DNA from: Paracamarosporium sp. OC-R06-R3 | Taxonomy: Eukaryota; Ascomycota; Dothideomycetes; Pleosporales; Didymosphaeriaceae | Direction of reading: 5' to 3' | Assembly: GCA_019828545.1 (NCBI GenBank) | Contig: JACVRA010000099.1 | Span: forward strand, 158,426-222,425 | Length of the DNA stretch: 64,000 nt | In this document: positions 10,002-20,917 of the stretch, piece by piece | How positions within the stretch are numbered: the stretch's first letter is position 1 | How the letters are laid out: every line of letters starts with the position of its first letter | Translations under genes and position numbers: made by a program | The notes under the pieces: generated by a model | Told to the model about the DNA's origin: nothing | Database searches by the model: none | Seen by the model: the letters and a program-made list of their open reading frames with translations, nothing else

Positions 10002-11781
10002 CTAATACCCGTGGGTCTGGTTCTTCCTGATCCACGCCGCAATGTCCTTCTGCTGCTTCGCTACGATATTCATCGCCTCGTCCGTATCATACAAGTCGTA
10101 CCACCCCGGGCTCTCGTGAGGTGGATCACCTGCCCACACCATGCCAAACTCATTCATAACCTGCGTCTCAGGGCGCCATATACCGCCATAGGCCCAGGGA
10201 GATGTGCCAATATAGGCACCCCCTTTCTTGAAGTCGGACACAACAGCGCCGATGATTGTCTGTCATAAATCAGTTTCTAATCGCGGCTCCCAGTGGCGAC
10301 AAACTCACGCTGAAATACGCATCTTTGTGCGTGGTGCTCGCGCTGCTAAGATAGGGATACTCCTTATCTGCATTCTCCCAGTTATCCCTCGCCATACCTA
10401 AAGGGGATACAAAGTCAGTGTAATGTTCAAAAATCAAAGGAGCGGGTGAAAGTAGGTGTCTTAGCCAGCTGCCAATGTCTGAAGATTCCAGACACAAGTG
10501 GGAATTTTGAGTTTCAGACAATCGCCAGCACGAGCACCCACTTTGTACCCTGGCATTGCTCACCAAATTCTTCCAGGAACACCGGCTTCCCAACATCCTT
10601 GGACCATGCACTCGTATTCGCCACGAATGCGGTCGCAAAGTCCTGCGCTGCCTTGAGGTTCGCTTCGCTGGAGTCATACATGTCGTAGATACCCCAGTTT
10701 TGGACCCAGCAGTGCGTCGTGGCGTAGTCGACTTCGGGGGACTTGTGCACGGCTTTGAAAACATCTTCACCTTGCTTGCTTTCTAGGCCGACGGAAATGA
10801 GCTGTTTGGGCGCGAGTTCCCGGATGTACGCCGAGATGCGGTCTACCCAAGGAAACAATGGGTCAGAGGCTGAGTATGAGTTTAACGACTGCGGTTCGTT
10901 GGCGAGCTGCCATGTCATGATGGTGGCGTCTTCGCTGTACTTCCTCCCATTCACGGTATTCGTGCGACTTATGACTGTCTTGATGTGGTCTTTGTACCAT
11001 TGTTCTGCTTGCTTGTTTGTGTAAATTTGATTGGCGAAAGTAGTGAACTCGTCGTAGCTGTGTGCGCCATCGGCCGTGTCGGAATAGTTGCCCCAGCCTG
11101 TTCCTGGTGTAGACCGCTGCGGCGCTTTGGTCATGTTCCAGGAAGGTGGATACGGGATCTCGGTGTTGTTGTTGGCCCAGGAAACGTACTGCGCGAAGCC
11201 ACCAGACCATTGCCATTCATCATTCAGAGTCATGGTGGCGCGGATGCCGCGCTTGGAAAGCTCGTCTAGGCAGATGTCGAGGCCAAGGAAGATTTTAGAA
11301 TTATATTTCCCGGGGGCATCCATAAGGGGAGGGTTCATGCGGAAGGGCTGCGGAGTTGGGGCACCTTCGGAGGAGGCCATGATGCGCAGGTGGTTTACAC
11401 CATGGGCCTTCACGGAAGTATATGGTTAGCTTTAGACTGATAATAATTCGGAAGCACTCACAGCCATTTGATCGAGCTCTGTAACAAGACGCGAGTAGTT
11501 TCCGCCTTGAGAGGCGTCAGCCGCTAGGTTCATGCATGCCCAGTAATTGAGGCCCTGTAGAGCTGGTCAGCGAGTGAAGATTAGGATCGATTGAGTGTTG
11601 ACAATCGTACAGTGATGTAATGAAGTCCTTTTCCATCTTTTAGTCTCAATCCATCTACATAAACAAAATCCTTGGGATCAATTGCATTATGCTTCTTCTT
11701 CCTCGAATTCCTTGGCGAAACATTAGTACTCAACGCCGTCGCCGCAACGGCGAGGCCCAAGAGCGTAATTGAAACTTTCAT
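10002..11781 (-). CDS. Secreted GH5 endo-1,4-beta-mannanase
   Basis: Hydrolyses internal beta-1,4-mannosidic bonds in plant mannans and galactomannans. Five exons on the minus strand: 11781-11611, 11554-11462, 11407-10564, 10397-10309 and 10259-10002, giving 484 residues with all phases closing. The N-terminus is a signal peptide (about residues 1-19, ending TALST), followed by a short basic stretch RNSRKKK that may be a processed propeptide. Family GH5 marks: WQLANEPQ with the acid/base Glu259, THCWVQNWG, and VFLEEFG with the nucleophile Glu368; the GLNYWACMNLA entry block also fits the GH5_7 type. No carbohydrate-binding module is present. Intron 3 is longer than the others (166 bases). Extracellular, likely induced during growth on plant material. 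Confidence 0.93.
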
Positions 11782-12077
11782 GGTAAGATCTGATGCATCT
11801 GAGAATAGTGGAGGAAGCTTTCAAAATTTATACTTGTTAAAATGCGACCCACAGTCAAGAAAGTCATCGGAGGACCGACGTACGACTTTCCTAACACGGA
11901 AAGGTAAAGCTGGGTGAGATGGAAAGTCACTAGTGCGGAGGTGTGCGCTCCGCTCCCAGTTGGTAACATGACTATACACCAAACTACTCTGGTTAAATCC
12001 TCCACTTTACATCATGACCTACTCGGCATTCATACTAAAACTACAAAGCGCCTCTTTGTTCCGAGTAGTGTTAGAGA
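11782..12077. promoter_or_regulatory. Mannanase upstream region
   Basis: Short spacer between the mannanase start and the 3' end of the FrnE-like gene, both on the minus strand. It should hold the mannanase promoter; I see no certain binding motif. Confidence 0.3.
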
Positions 12078-12885
12078 CTAACACTTACTGCCCAAGTTCG
12101 TAGTTATCGAACCACCACCCTGCCTCTTCAACCTTTCAAACAACTGCACAAACGCCGCAGGTTCCTGTGCACCACCCACTTCGTACTGGCCGTTGATGGT
12201 GTAGTTGGGTACACCGTGGATGTCCTTCGCGTACGCATCTTTGACTTCTTTGTCGACTTCTGGACCGCCCTTACCGGACTCCAGCCACTCTTTGGCTTCG
12301 TTCTTGTCGAGGCCGGCTTTCTCGGCGGCTTCTAGCAGAGTTTGCTGTGCAGTAATGTCTTTCTCATTTTCAAAGTACGCCGCGAAGAGCTCCTCAATCA
12401 CTCTAGTCTGCATCTGTGGGCCCTTTGTCTTGCCGAGTTGGACCAGGCCTGTTTATAATCAGTCGAACGTCCATCTGATATGGTATGATTAGGCTTACGA
12501 TGGGAATCTCTTGTATTTCCCGTCTTGCCTCCAAACTTGAAGTTGATGCCTTCGTCCTGACCTAGCTGTCCCAGCATCTGGAAGATACCTGCGGTCCTCT
12601 GATCACCGAACTTGGACCTGTAGTAGGCGACCTTGTCGATACCGGTCTTTGGCGCATCGGGGTTAAGATAGAAGGGAAACCAATTCGTCGAGAAAGTATC
12701 GTCAGAGTCAGGGTATGCGGCTTTGTATGCAGCGATGCCCTTCTCGAGGCGCTTCTTGCCTACATAGCACCATCTTTCACGTGTTAGTCTTACAGGACGA
12801 GTCTTCCATCAGCATTTCCAATCCGGGAAAGGTAGTCTTACGGGCACACCGTGTCTGAAACGACGTCGATGTTGAAGTTGGTCAT
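12078..12885 (-). CDS. DsbA-family thiol oxidoreductase (FrnE / HCCA-isomerase-like)
   Basis: Thioredoxin-fold protein of 229 residues with an inserted helical domain. Exons on the minus strand: 12885-12842, 12773-12499 and 12448-12078; introns are 68 and 50 bases. The first splice joins the redox motif CPWC (residues 14-17) in DTVCPWCYVGKKR, which is the FrnE/DSBA signature. The cis-Pro loop HGVPNYTINGQYEVGGAQ, typical of the family, is near the C-terminus. FrnE members act as disulfide oxidoreductases or glutathione-dependent isomerases; substrate is unknown. It has no signal peptide, so is probably cytosolic. A donor-like GTAAGT overlaps the last codons, so a further 3' exon is possible but not supported. 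Confidence 0.9.
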
Positions 12886-13594
12886 TTTCCGTAAACTTGC
12901 CTTGAACGCCAGGATGAAGGTTTTATGGTTTATCTACTAATGTTCAACATAAACTGCATTTGTAGTCGTGCGGAAGCCCGGTAAAGGTGAAGGCAATGCT
13001 GACAAATTAGCTTGAGCTGCACAAACTCAAACCGGCGAAAGGCGGCGATTGGTCGCGAAACAGCGAGCTGCCTCCACTATGGTAATACTAATAACATCCG
13101 CAACCACCTCGGTGCGGGTCGCTCAAATGCAAGGTACATGCTGGTGAAAGCAGAGCACTGATTGGAGGCTTCGTGTAATTACCTGAAAAAGGACGACTGT
13201 TACGACACCGACCGCGCTAATATTCGTAGCACCACATAAAGGGAACCGGTCGTGTTGCGGCGGGCAGGAAAGGGCTCCAAAGGTCCTCTGCAAAACTTAC
13301 TGCATCCAATTATACTTGACGAAAATGATTCACTATTCTGGTGCTGACGAGTGCACTATGTTGCACAGCCGTCTCAAAATGATCAACGTGGTACTTTTCC
13401 GCTTTGGACCCTCCCGAACGCCTTTCAAGTGAAGTGGAGCCGCCCTTCTCGAAGGAAATATTCAGCGAACACGAACACAGAGACTGGTATAAACACCACG
13501 TCGAAAACAGTTCGATCCGCTTCAATCCACCGTTCATCTGCAGTAACGGCCCTCATCAAATAAATCCTTATTCGTTTCCAAGGAATTAATCACA
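12886..13594. promoter_or_regulatory. Divergent intergenic region, FrnE-like / methyltransferase
   Basis: About 700 bases between two divergently transcribed genes, so it should carry both promoters. The minus-strand ORF at 13310-13537 and the short frames at 13351-13589 have no motif. Nothing else recognised. Confidence 0.4.
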
Positions 13595-14538
13595 ATGTCT
13601 CGCGACAACAATGCCTTCATCGCCTCAGGCTCGGACTTGATGCGCAGGGCGATGCAGAATCGAAGATTGATTCCTGACGTACCACACCTCAAGCCGATCA
13701 TCGATAAACTACCTGCTGGCTCAGTCGTATGTGAGGTCGGCTGCGGTCCGGGAGGCATCACACTCGATATTGCGCAGCAGTATCCGCATCTTACCGTTCT
13801 CGGAATGGACATCGACGAGGAGTCTATCAAGGTAATCGATACCTTGTAGAATAATCCAGGACATTTACTGATCTCAATGCTTAGCTGGCTAAGGAGGCCA
13901 AAGAGAAAGCTGGAATAAGCAACATTTGGTATGCTCACGGCGACGCATGCAACCTGGATAAACTCGTTGCAGTTGAAGGGTTCGAGGCATTGAAGGGTCG
14001 ATGCGATCTCGTGTACAGCCATGCAGTATGCCAACATGCCACTTGCAGTCAGATACGTGCAGTCATGCTTACATTTTCTGGTTAGTCTATCATGCACACG
14101 GGCGACCAACTCGCCGCGATAAAGCAAATGCGCGATGCTGCCAAACCTGGCGGCACAATCTCCCTCAAAGAAGGCGACATGGGCCTCTTCTTCGCCTACC
14201 CCGAAAACCCAGGCATGAAGAGATGGCTCGAGACATTTCCAGTTCTAGGCTTGTCAAAGGGCGCGGATCCGTACATTGGCCGCAAGCTCGTGTCTCTTGT
14301 TTTGGCTGCTGGCTATACGCATGCCCAGATTAAGGATGTGTCGATGTCTGGACAGATGCAGTGGCGGTCACAGGTCAAGCCCGGCCTGGCAATGGGATTT
14401 GGGCAGATAATTGAACAATCTGAGCTTGAAAGTGCTGACAAGGAGCTGATCGTTGAAGGGCTGAAAGAATGGAGCAAATGCGAGGACGGGGTTGTGAGCT
14501 TTCCGAGCGTTATAGTGACGGCTAGTAAGGAAGCATAG
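13595..14538 (+). CDS. Class I SAM-dependent methyltransferase (UbiE-type)
   Basis: Transfers a methyl group from S-adenosylmethionine to an unknown small substrate. Three exons: 13595-13831, 13885-14025 and 14086-14538, giving 276 residues. Motif I is VCEVGCGPGGITLDIA (about residues 46-61), followed by GMDIDEESIK with the acidic ribose-binding residue. Motif post-II is CDLVYSHASIMHTGD, formed across the second splice (donor GTATGC, 60-base intron). AKPGGTISLKEGD is the motif III region. The fold resembles UbiE/COQ5 and methyltransferases found in fungal secondary metabolism; no synthase gene is near. Cytosolic. The second donor was chosen because it closes the frame on the conserved His-Thr-Gly-Asp block. 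Confidence 0.9.
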
Positions 14539-15286
14539 AGGGTGGGCACGTGATCATAGCTCGAATCGGGATATAGAGGGCACGGACTGGCCTAAATCTG
14601 CTCGCCAGATTATGAGTAATTTCATCTTGAATCCCGCCAGATGATGATGGGACGTGTTCCCTGCCAGGCCAAAGTGCGTGTGATGGGTTCTCGAACAGTA
14701 GTTGCTGCATGTCAGGTTGTGAAGATTTCCCGGCGTCGATACGCATACTCGCATGGAATGTCAGACTACTCCCAGAAGTGGTAGTTGGAGGCGGAGGCGT
14801 AATCCGTTGGATGATGGTCGTGCAGAGGCACAGTCGGAGGCCGTACGCCGTCGAAGGCTCGGTGCTGGGCGTGTCCTCGTGCGTGGTCCGGAGCTTTGCT
14901 GCTGATGGCCCGGAAAGGGTGATTTGGCCACGATTAAGCAGGCCGGGGTCGACCACGGTGACGGCGGTAGGGTGACCTCGGTGGTTTCCAGGGAGAACGG
15001 TAGGCTAGCAACGCTGGCCTCCGCCTGGACCCCTTATGCAGGGCGTTCAAATAGGACTGCTTTATGCGAAACATGGAACAGACTCTCCCACTGTAAACAA
15101 CCGCGAAGATACGCCAGCACCCGCCCTCTACTGACGTCGTCCGGCCGCCCGTTCAACGCCCGCCAAGCTCACAGCCCCGGCCGTCGACTTGACTGATTAT
15201 ATTTGGCCCCGACGCACAACAAGGCCGAGTCCCTGGCCACGGTTTCCACCTGCAGCACCTCCGCCTGCACGACACTCTCACACAAC
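14539..15286. other. Intergenic and leader of coiled-coil gene
   Basis: About 750 bases. The last 200 are pyrimidine-rich and open in the coiled-coil frame from 15203, probably 5' leader. Open frames on the minus strand (14522-14956) and plus strand (14709-14975) lack any protein-like pattern. Confidence 0.35.
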
Positions 15287-17273
15287 ATGTCTGCGACCAC
15301 GGCGAGAAAGCCAGCGCCGCCGGGCACCCCCGTGCGCGATCAAGCTTCAAAGGCCTCGTCTACCCCCGCAAGCGCTGCTCGCCGTGGCTCGACGCCCAAC
15401 GCCAGCGGCACAAATGGCGTGGCGAGGACACGCTCCGTCCGCTCCAGCGTCAACGGCTCGCCCGTCTCCGCGCGCTCTGCCGTCAGGAAGCCCGGCGCCC
15501 CCTCGAACCTCAGCATGAGCGCATCGCAGGCCGATGGCAACGACGAGGAGGCCCGCGAGGAGCAGGCCGCCTTCATGGCCGATCTCAAGGAGCGCCTGCA
15601 GAAGGCCGAGACCGAGGCCAACGAGCGCCAGAAGCAGGTCGACGTGCTCAACGCCCGCTTGGACGACGCGCTCCAGGAGCAGGCCAAGCTCGAGGAGCGC
15701 GCGCACGAAGAGGAGGAGAAGGCCGAGTCCCTCGAGGCCGAGAAGCAGAAGCTCACCCGTCAGCAACGCGAGCTCGAGAGCATCTACGAGGCGGAGCGAG
15801 CGCAGGCCATGAAGGACAAGGAAGAGGCGCAGACTCGCGTCGACGAATTGCAGGAAACCATCCAGCGATTGAAGGAGACCATGGCCAAGAAGAACGTCGA
15901 GGGCAGCGACGGCGAGGAAGGAAGATTGTCACGAGCCTGTGCGTCATCACCCCTTTGAGAGCTCACATGGCTCGGTTCATTGCTGATATCTGATAGCGAG
16001 CTTCCGCAATAACCCCTCCCGCAACAACTCCTCGCAGAACATTGACACGGCGAGCTCATTCGCGCCCCCTTCCACGGTGCAGCGGAGCGACTCGCGCAAT
16101 CACTCCAAGCTCATTCACCAGAAAGATCAGATCATCGAGAGCTTACGCCTCGAGCTGGCCGAGTTTCAGATCAAGCTGATGGAAATGGACAATGCTGGTG
16201 GAGGTCGCTTGCGTGAACTAGAGAAGCAAATGGTCGATATTCGTATGGCGAATGCCAGGCTTATCGAAGATAACGAGAGCTTCCAGCTCCTCCTGGGAGA
16301 GAAGACACTGAACGGAACGCTAAGCCGCGGCGACTTTCTGCGTCCATCTTCGTCTCATTCAGAGCGTGCACCTTCTCGCAACGGACCTCTCAATAGTCTT
16401 GCCGACGAACTTGGAGACCTGGAAAGCACAGAAGGTGCAGAAGGCGAGGTGGTCCGCAAGCTAGAGCACGAGGTCACCGGTCTAAAAGACCAGAACAAAG
16501 CGTTGACCCTTTACATCAACAAGATCATCGGTCGTCTCCTCCAGCACCAGGGTTTCGAGTCCGTGCTCGGTGGTGACGAGGACGAGAGCTCAGGGGGTGC
16601 TGCTCTTAATACGAATAAGGAGCTTCCTCCACCACCTCCACCAAAGGAAAATGAGCAGCCTGCCGAAGGCGGCTTCCTACAGCGCGCGAAGTCTGTCATG
16701 GGCGGCGGTCGCAACAAGCCCCGGCCCATGAGCTACACTACTACTACTCGCAACAACTTGAACGAAGATCCTGACACCGCACCAAGGATCCCGTTACAGC
16801 GCTCAAACACGTCCAGAGCTGCAAGCAGTGAAAATCACCACCGTCGCTCTACATCGGAAATGCCTCCACCCGGCAGCATTGTTACGAACATGTTCCGTGC
16901 GCCTCCATCCGCTGCTGTTCCAGGCCAGACGTCGCCCGGCCTTGTTTCCCCTCGAAATTCCTTCTTCGGCATCCCCATCGGCACCGGCAATAGCAATCCT
17001 TCTTCCAGGGTTCCGTCGAGTGGCGCGCCATCGAAAGATGACGAGAAAGACGATGCGAAATCGACGTCTGAGACGTCGCATGTCGACACCCCTAGCCCTC
17101 CACGCCGCGAAATGACCAGCACCATGACGGGCAAGCAAATGCGACCACTCCGTCTCGTGCAGAACAGCGAAGAAGAACAGCGCGCCCGCAAGGCTGCAAA
17201 CCGCGCATCTTGGTTCGGCGGCTTCTCCATGTTCGGCAACAACGGAGAGCAGAAGGCGCCCGAGGCTTCGTAA
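15287..17273 (+). CDS. Long coiled-coil protein of unknown function
   Basis: Two exons, 15287-15938 and 15997-17273 (intron 58 bases, GTGCGT..GATAG), give 642 residues. Residues 1-85 are Ser/Ala/Arg/Pro-rich and disordered. A coiled coil of about 130 residues follows (EEAREEQAAFMADLKERLQKAE onward, Glu/Lys/Gln heptads). A second coiled coil lies just after the splice (HQKDQIIESLRLELAEFQIK). The C-terminal third has a polyproline run PPPPPP, then FLQRAKSVMGGGRNKPRPMS and a terminal ANRASWFGGFSMFG. Such proteins are often mis-named M protein repeat protein in fungal genomes. A role in cytoskeletal or vesicle tethering is possible but unshown. The start at 15287 has A at -3; the frame is open back to 15203. 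Confidence 0.85.
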
Positions 17274-17624
17274 TCTCCCGCTCGTCTTAACCTTCATGGC
17301 TTTTTCGACTTACACACGCTTATCACTGTTGGATGAATCTACGTACGTTATGAGCAAGGATGGTTGGTATACGGTTATGCACTATTCTTTGTGTAGGATA
17401 GGAGTCGACATTGCAGGTTGGATTACGAAGACTTGGGCTTGGATGTGGCTGTCTTTCTTCGAGAACAACTTGAGTATACCCCCGGCTTTAGAGTTGCCCC
17501 TTCTTGGATGGATTGGTCTGGATAGGCGTCTTTGAGTAATGCATCGTTATGGTTTTCTATCATTCGGTTTGATCTACTGGATAATGTGATGCTACTAATC
17601 TGGAAGAAGCTAACAAGTTCCAAG
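17274..17624. other. Convergent 3' intergenic region
   Basis: About 350 bases between the 3' ends of the coiled-coil gene (+) and the AT-hook gene (-). Nothing beyond presumed 3' UTRs. Confidence 0.4.
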
Positions 17625-18659
17625 TCACCGCCACCTTTTCTCTCTCTTTGAGGCCTCGAGGGCGATGAGGCGTGCTAAGTTGTCTGTCTCGTCTACGGCG
17701 CTGGGGTAAGGACGTCCACTGGTGTTCACTGGCTCTGCTGCCTGACTGATGCTGATCTGCATCTCATGATAGCTGCCTTTGTGGCTCGTGGAAATGCGGG
17801 TTTCACACACCTTCTCCGCATCGATCAAGGATGACTGTTTATCAACCTTGGTTCTCTTGACAAATGTTCGCCCAACGGCCCTTGGCTTCTGCGTCTTCGC
17901 TTGACGTTCTTGGCTGACTTGATCAAATGCCGCGGCATCGATCCGATCAGGCCAAACCATCCTCTGCCCTTTGGGGGGCCTGCCTCTTCTCCCTTTCTTC
18001 ACAGGGATGGTGGCGGCAGTTTGTATTCTCTCCAGCACGCCGGGACTACGTTTGCGCTTGCGAGTTTGCGCCTTCGATTTGGGAAGTGGTTTCAAGCGGG
18101 TCCCTGATTTGTGCTTTCGCGGCAGCAAATCTTCATCTTCGTCGTCGTCGAGCATGGTCTCTCCGCCGGTTGAAGACATGGATGTGGAAAACGACTCCTC
18201 GTCGATGTACGCGTCGCCGTCGCTATCGTCGTCCATGCTTCCTGCTTGGCTTGTCCATGGCTTCGTATCCGCGATAGCTTTAGCTTTGGCGGCTCTCGTC
18301 TTTCTTCCCCCCGTATCCACACTTTCCTGCCTGCTTCGAATTCTTCCCCTACTGGCACTTCTGTCCTTCGCCCCGGCTAAAGTCTTAACCTTGTCGCGCT
18401 CATGTACGGCACCGATCTCTGTGTCCATGAATGAAATCCTCACTTCGCACGGCGTGATGCTCAGACTGTCTTTATGGGTCCCCTGGTGGCCGGTGTTCGT
18501 GCAAGCTGAGCAAAGGCCGGAAGACTTGTAGCGCCGCTTCATACGGTAGGGACAGGCGGGTGGATCGATGGCATAGGCTTTTGCGTGAGAGCACTGCGGG
18601 TAGGTGATGGTGAGGAGCCAGGTGCATGACCGGCATGTTGTTAGGAGAGCGTAGCACAT
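17625..18659 (-). CDS. AT-hook protein with Cys-rich N-terminus
   Basis: Single exon, 344 residues. An AT-hook, KKGRRGRPPKGQRM, sits near residue 225; this binds the minor groove of AT-rich DNA. It is preceded by an acidic stretch (LDDDEDEDLLPRKHKSG) and a basic stretch (KAQTRKRKRSP). The first 60 residues hold spaced cysteines (TCRSCTW, YPQCSH, PPACPY, GLCSACTNTGHQGTH), which could bind a metal but match no finger I can name. The C-terminus ends in a helical LARLIALEASKREKRWR. It is probably a nuclear chromatin or transcription protein. Start: the ATG at 18659 includes the Cys-rich part. The presumed promoter beyond it contains two unresolved bases. Confidence 0.8.
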   Translation of the reverse strand: MCYALLTTCRSCTWLLTITYPQCSHAKAYAIDPPACPYRMKRRYKSSGLCSACTNTGHQGTHKDSLSITPCEVRISFMDTEIGAVHERDKVKTLAGAKDRSASRGRIRSRQESVDTGGRKTRAAKAKAIADTKPWTSQAGSMDDDSDGDAYIDEESFSTSMSSTGGETMLDDDEDEDLLPRKHKSGTRLKPLPKSKAQTRKRKRSPGVLERIQTAATIPVKKGRRGRPPKGQRMVWPDRIDAAAFDQVSQERQAKTQKPRAVGRTFVKRTKVDKQSSLIDAEKVCETRISTSHKGSYHEMQISISQAAEPVNTSGRPYPSAVDETDNLARLIALEASKREKRWR

Positions 18660-18749
18660 TGGTGAAGGCGATGGAAAGGGCCGTTGGAGGAGAGGGAAAG
18701 GTGTGATGAGGATGGTGAGTTGAGGATGTGATGGAGCAATTGGAGAACA

Positions 18750-18751
18750 NN
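18750..18751. other. Two undetermined bases (NN)
   Basis: The only ambiguous bases in the window. They lie about 90 bases upstream of the AT-hook gene start and may hide a length error. Confidence 0.99.
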
Positions 18752-19305
18752 TTTAAGATTCAGTTATATATGGTGTGGTTGTGGAGTCGATTGATTGATA
18801 CAAGCGGATTTGTCTTGTCGCAGACAATTGTCTTGCAAGTGTCCTAGTAGCAAGCCAAATCCTGCAAACTTTTAGAAGTAGTTTCCTACCGACTACACCA
18901 GCTCGAGTTCAGGGGATGCCACGGTTGAGGAAGCAATTACATATTACACAACCACCACCACCTACGAAAGCATATGATTCATCAGCTGGGACAAGCCTAT
19001 CGCTGTAGGGCGCAGCGGTGCAAGGGCACCTTCTCGAGACTTTAGATAAGGGGGTCGTTACATTGAACAAGGAGGTGCGTCGACTGTGTAATGAAGCTGA
19101 GGGGTTGAAGGTTAAGAAATATGTTTAGGAGAGAACCAGGGTTAGAGTTGGAAGCCGGGATATGTACGTGCCTGGAGGGATGCGTAATGGAGGAGGGAAG
19201 TGTAGCTTATTGGATGGCAGATATTTGGGGTCAGCTAGGATAGAGTGAGGTCTTGGGGTCTGTTCTGCTTTTGTATGGTGAGGTTAGGAAAAGAACAGGA
19301 TGATA

Positions 19306-19324
19306 ATGATGATGATGATGATGT
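19306..19324. repeat. GAT trinucleotide microsatellite
   Basis: About six tandem GAT units in non-coding sequence beyond the AIM24 3' end. Read on the minus strand it yields a His run in a spurious ORF. Confidence 0.8.
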
Positions 19325-19432
19325 AGAGAAGTAGGCCCATTGTGAATTTGTATTCGTACAAAAGTGCACATAGCGTACATGTATGCTACAAGATGCCCTG
19401 TTTCTATCCCATGAGTTTTCCGACCATAGGCA

Positions 19433-20675
19433 CTACGACGACTTTTCGAATTCTGTTTTTCCAGACCGAACAGTTGCATAGCGCACCGTTGAGCTATCAG
19501 AAGATGCGATTGGTGTCTTCGATGTAGAGTCTGTGATCTCCTTGATTTCCTGCTGAATCTTCTTGGTTACGGCGTCTTGCACAGCACCGGGCGGACTGTC
19601 TGCTATTTCGTTGACGTCCTTTAGTGTGAGGGCGTCACTAATGCGCGTTGCGCGAGATGAAAGCAGCATGGTAGTAGGACCTTCGAATCGGAGGAAAAGC
19701 TAGAAAAAGAATTGATCAGTAGTGACTTTGATCGTTGTAGAGAATGTACCTACCCTGTCGCCCCATATGGACCGTCGTAACCATGTCTTGAGCGTGTGAT
19801 ACATGCTAGCTAGTGTCCTCCATGTTGCAGTCTGGCTCATGACTCTGAAAAATCGGACGTTTTGTGCCAAGGACCCGAAACCGAGATCTGGTACCTGGAA
19901 GCGCAGGCTCGACGACCTGAAGCGGAACGGTAACGGCGGAGTTGCTGAGGCGGTATACGCGACCACGTTACTCGGGTGCGCGACATAGCTCTCTCCAGCC
20001 TTCAGCTGCACCTGGTAGATTTGTCCGCTACCCGCCAGGGCAAGCAGACCTCGGCCGGTAATGTATGTGTTTCCCCAATGTGCCAGGCCCAATTTGGCAT
20101 TGTATTGCGGTCTCAACGACAACGTCTGTCCCGTCCACGCCAGCAGAGCTTGTCGCTGCGATATAATCCAATCTTGTCTGCCATCGAGATGCACACTGAC
20201 TATGGACGATATGGGTGATTTTGTCGATATGAGAGCCGTGACGGGGCTGGTGGAGGAGATCTTTTGGTAGAGGAAGGGAATGCCCACAGGGGCGCGTCTG
20301 AAGGGCTCAAGAAAGGAAAGGGTGGAAAGAATGTTTTCAGGATTGCCGCTGAGGCCGACGAGGGATCCGCGGCGGGTATAGAGCTGCTGCGAGGCGGCGA
20401 GCGAGACGGAAAGAAGCGAAAAGGGCGAGCCGACGACTTCGAAGCGTGCATCTGGGAGGATTAGCACCATGGGCCATCAATTGGCACAGCAACGGACCTG
20501 GCGAGAGCGCGGGCGCGGGCGACGGGCTCGCTGCTACCTGCTGGTCGAGCACCGGCTCGGTCGAGGCGTTCGTCGCGGAGATGTTGATGTGGCGCACAGC
20601 AGGCGCCCGCCGCGCATGTCGCTGCGCTGTGCACCGCGCGAGGCTTGTCCAGGGGTTCGCAGCTGGACGGGGCAT
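19433..20675 (-). CDS. AIM24: AIM24, mitochondrial inner-membrane organisation protein
   Basis: AIM24 supports the MICOS complex and cristae architecture in mitochondria. Three exons on the minus strand: 20675-20498, 20451-19754 and 19699-19433, giving 380 residues. The N-terminus is rich in Arg/Ala/Ser without acids, as in a mitochondrial presequence. The AIM24 domain starts at [19 protein letters not shown], includes [13 protein letters not shown] and [17 protein letters not shown], and ends near [16 protein letters not shown]. The first intron is only 46 bases (GTCCGT donor, branch-like GCTAATC, CCCAG acceptor) and is the only way I found to join the presequence frame to the domain frame; it creates the Asp of DARFE. 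The gene is divergent from ATM1. Confidence 0.9.
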
Positions 20676-20917
20676 GGTGAGCCTTTGGACGGGCGGGTGT
20701 CGTTGTCTGAGCGCCGTCGACGTGCCTGGCCTTCAGCCCTACCAAGCACGCTAAGCTCTCAAGCTCTGACGCCATTGTGTCCCGCCGCGGTGCGCGTGCA
20801 TGGGAGCTTTGCACACGCAATTGCTCCTGGCCTTCGCTCGACGAAGCTCCAGGCCTCTTCTTCTTCTTCCTTCGCCTCCTCCTCCCACAGCCGGGCGACT
20901 GAACATGTGAAGTTGCC
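20676..20917. promoter_or_regulatory. AIM24/ATM1 shared divergent promoter
   Basis: Only 242 bases separate the start codons of two mitochondrial genes on opposite strands. The region is GC-rich with a CT-rich strip (about 20860-20885) just before ATM1. It must hold both promoters. No TATA box seen. Confidence 0.6.

Larger units (their letters stand above)
18660..19432. other. Intergenic with undetermined bases and a microsatellite
   Basis: About 770 bases between the AT-hook gene start and the AIM24 3' end. It contains two N at 18750-18751, marking an unresolved site in the assembly. A GAT trinucleotide run lies at about 19306-19324. No gene is seen. Confidence 0.5.

Noticed and set aside
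14522..14956. 144-codon minus-strand frame
   Set aside because: No domain, odd Pro/Thr composition, overlaps a promoter region and the methyltransferase 3' end.
15340..15766. Two long minus-strand frames opposite the coiled-coil gene
   Set aside because: Anti-sense of a GC-rich Glu/Lys/Ala coiled coil; composition mirrors the real gene.
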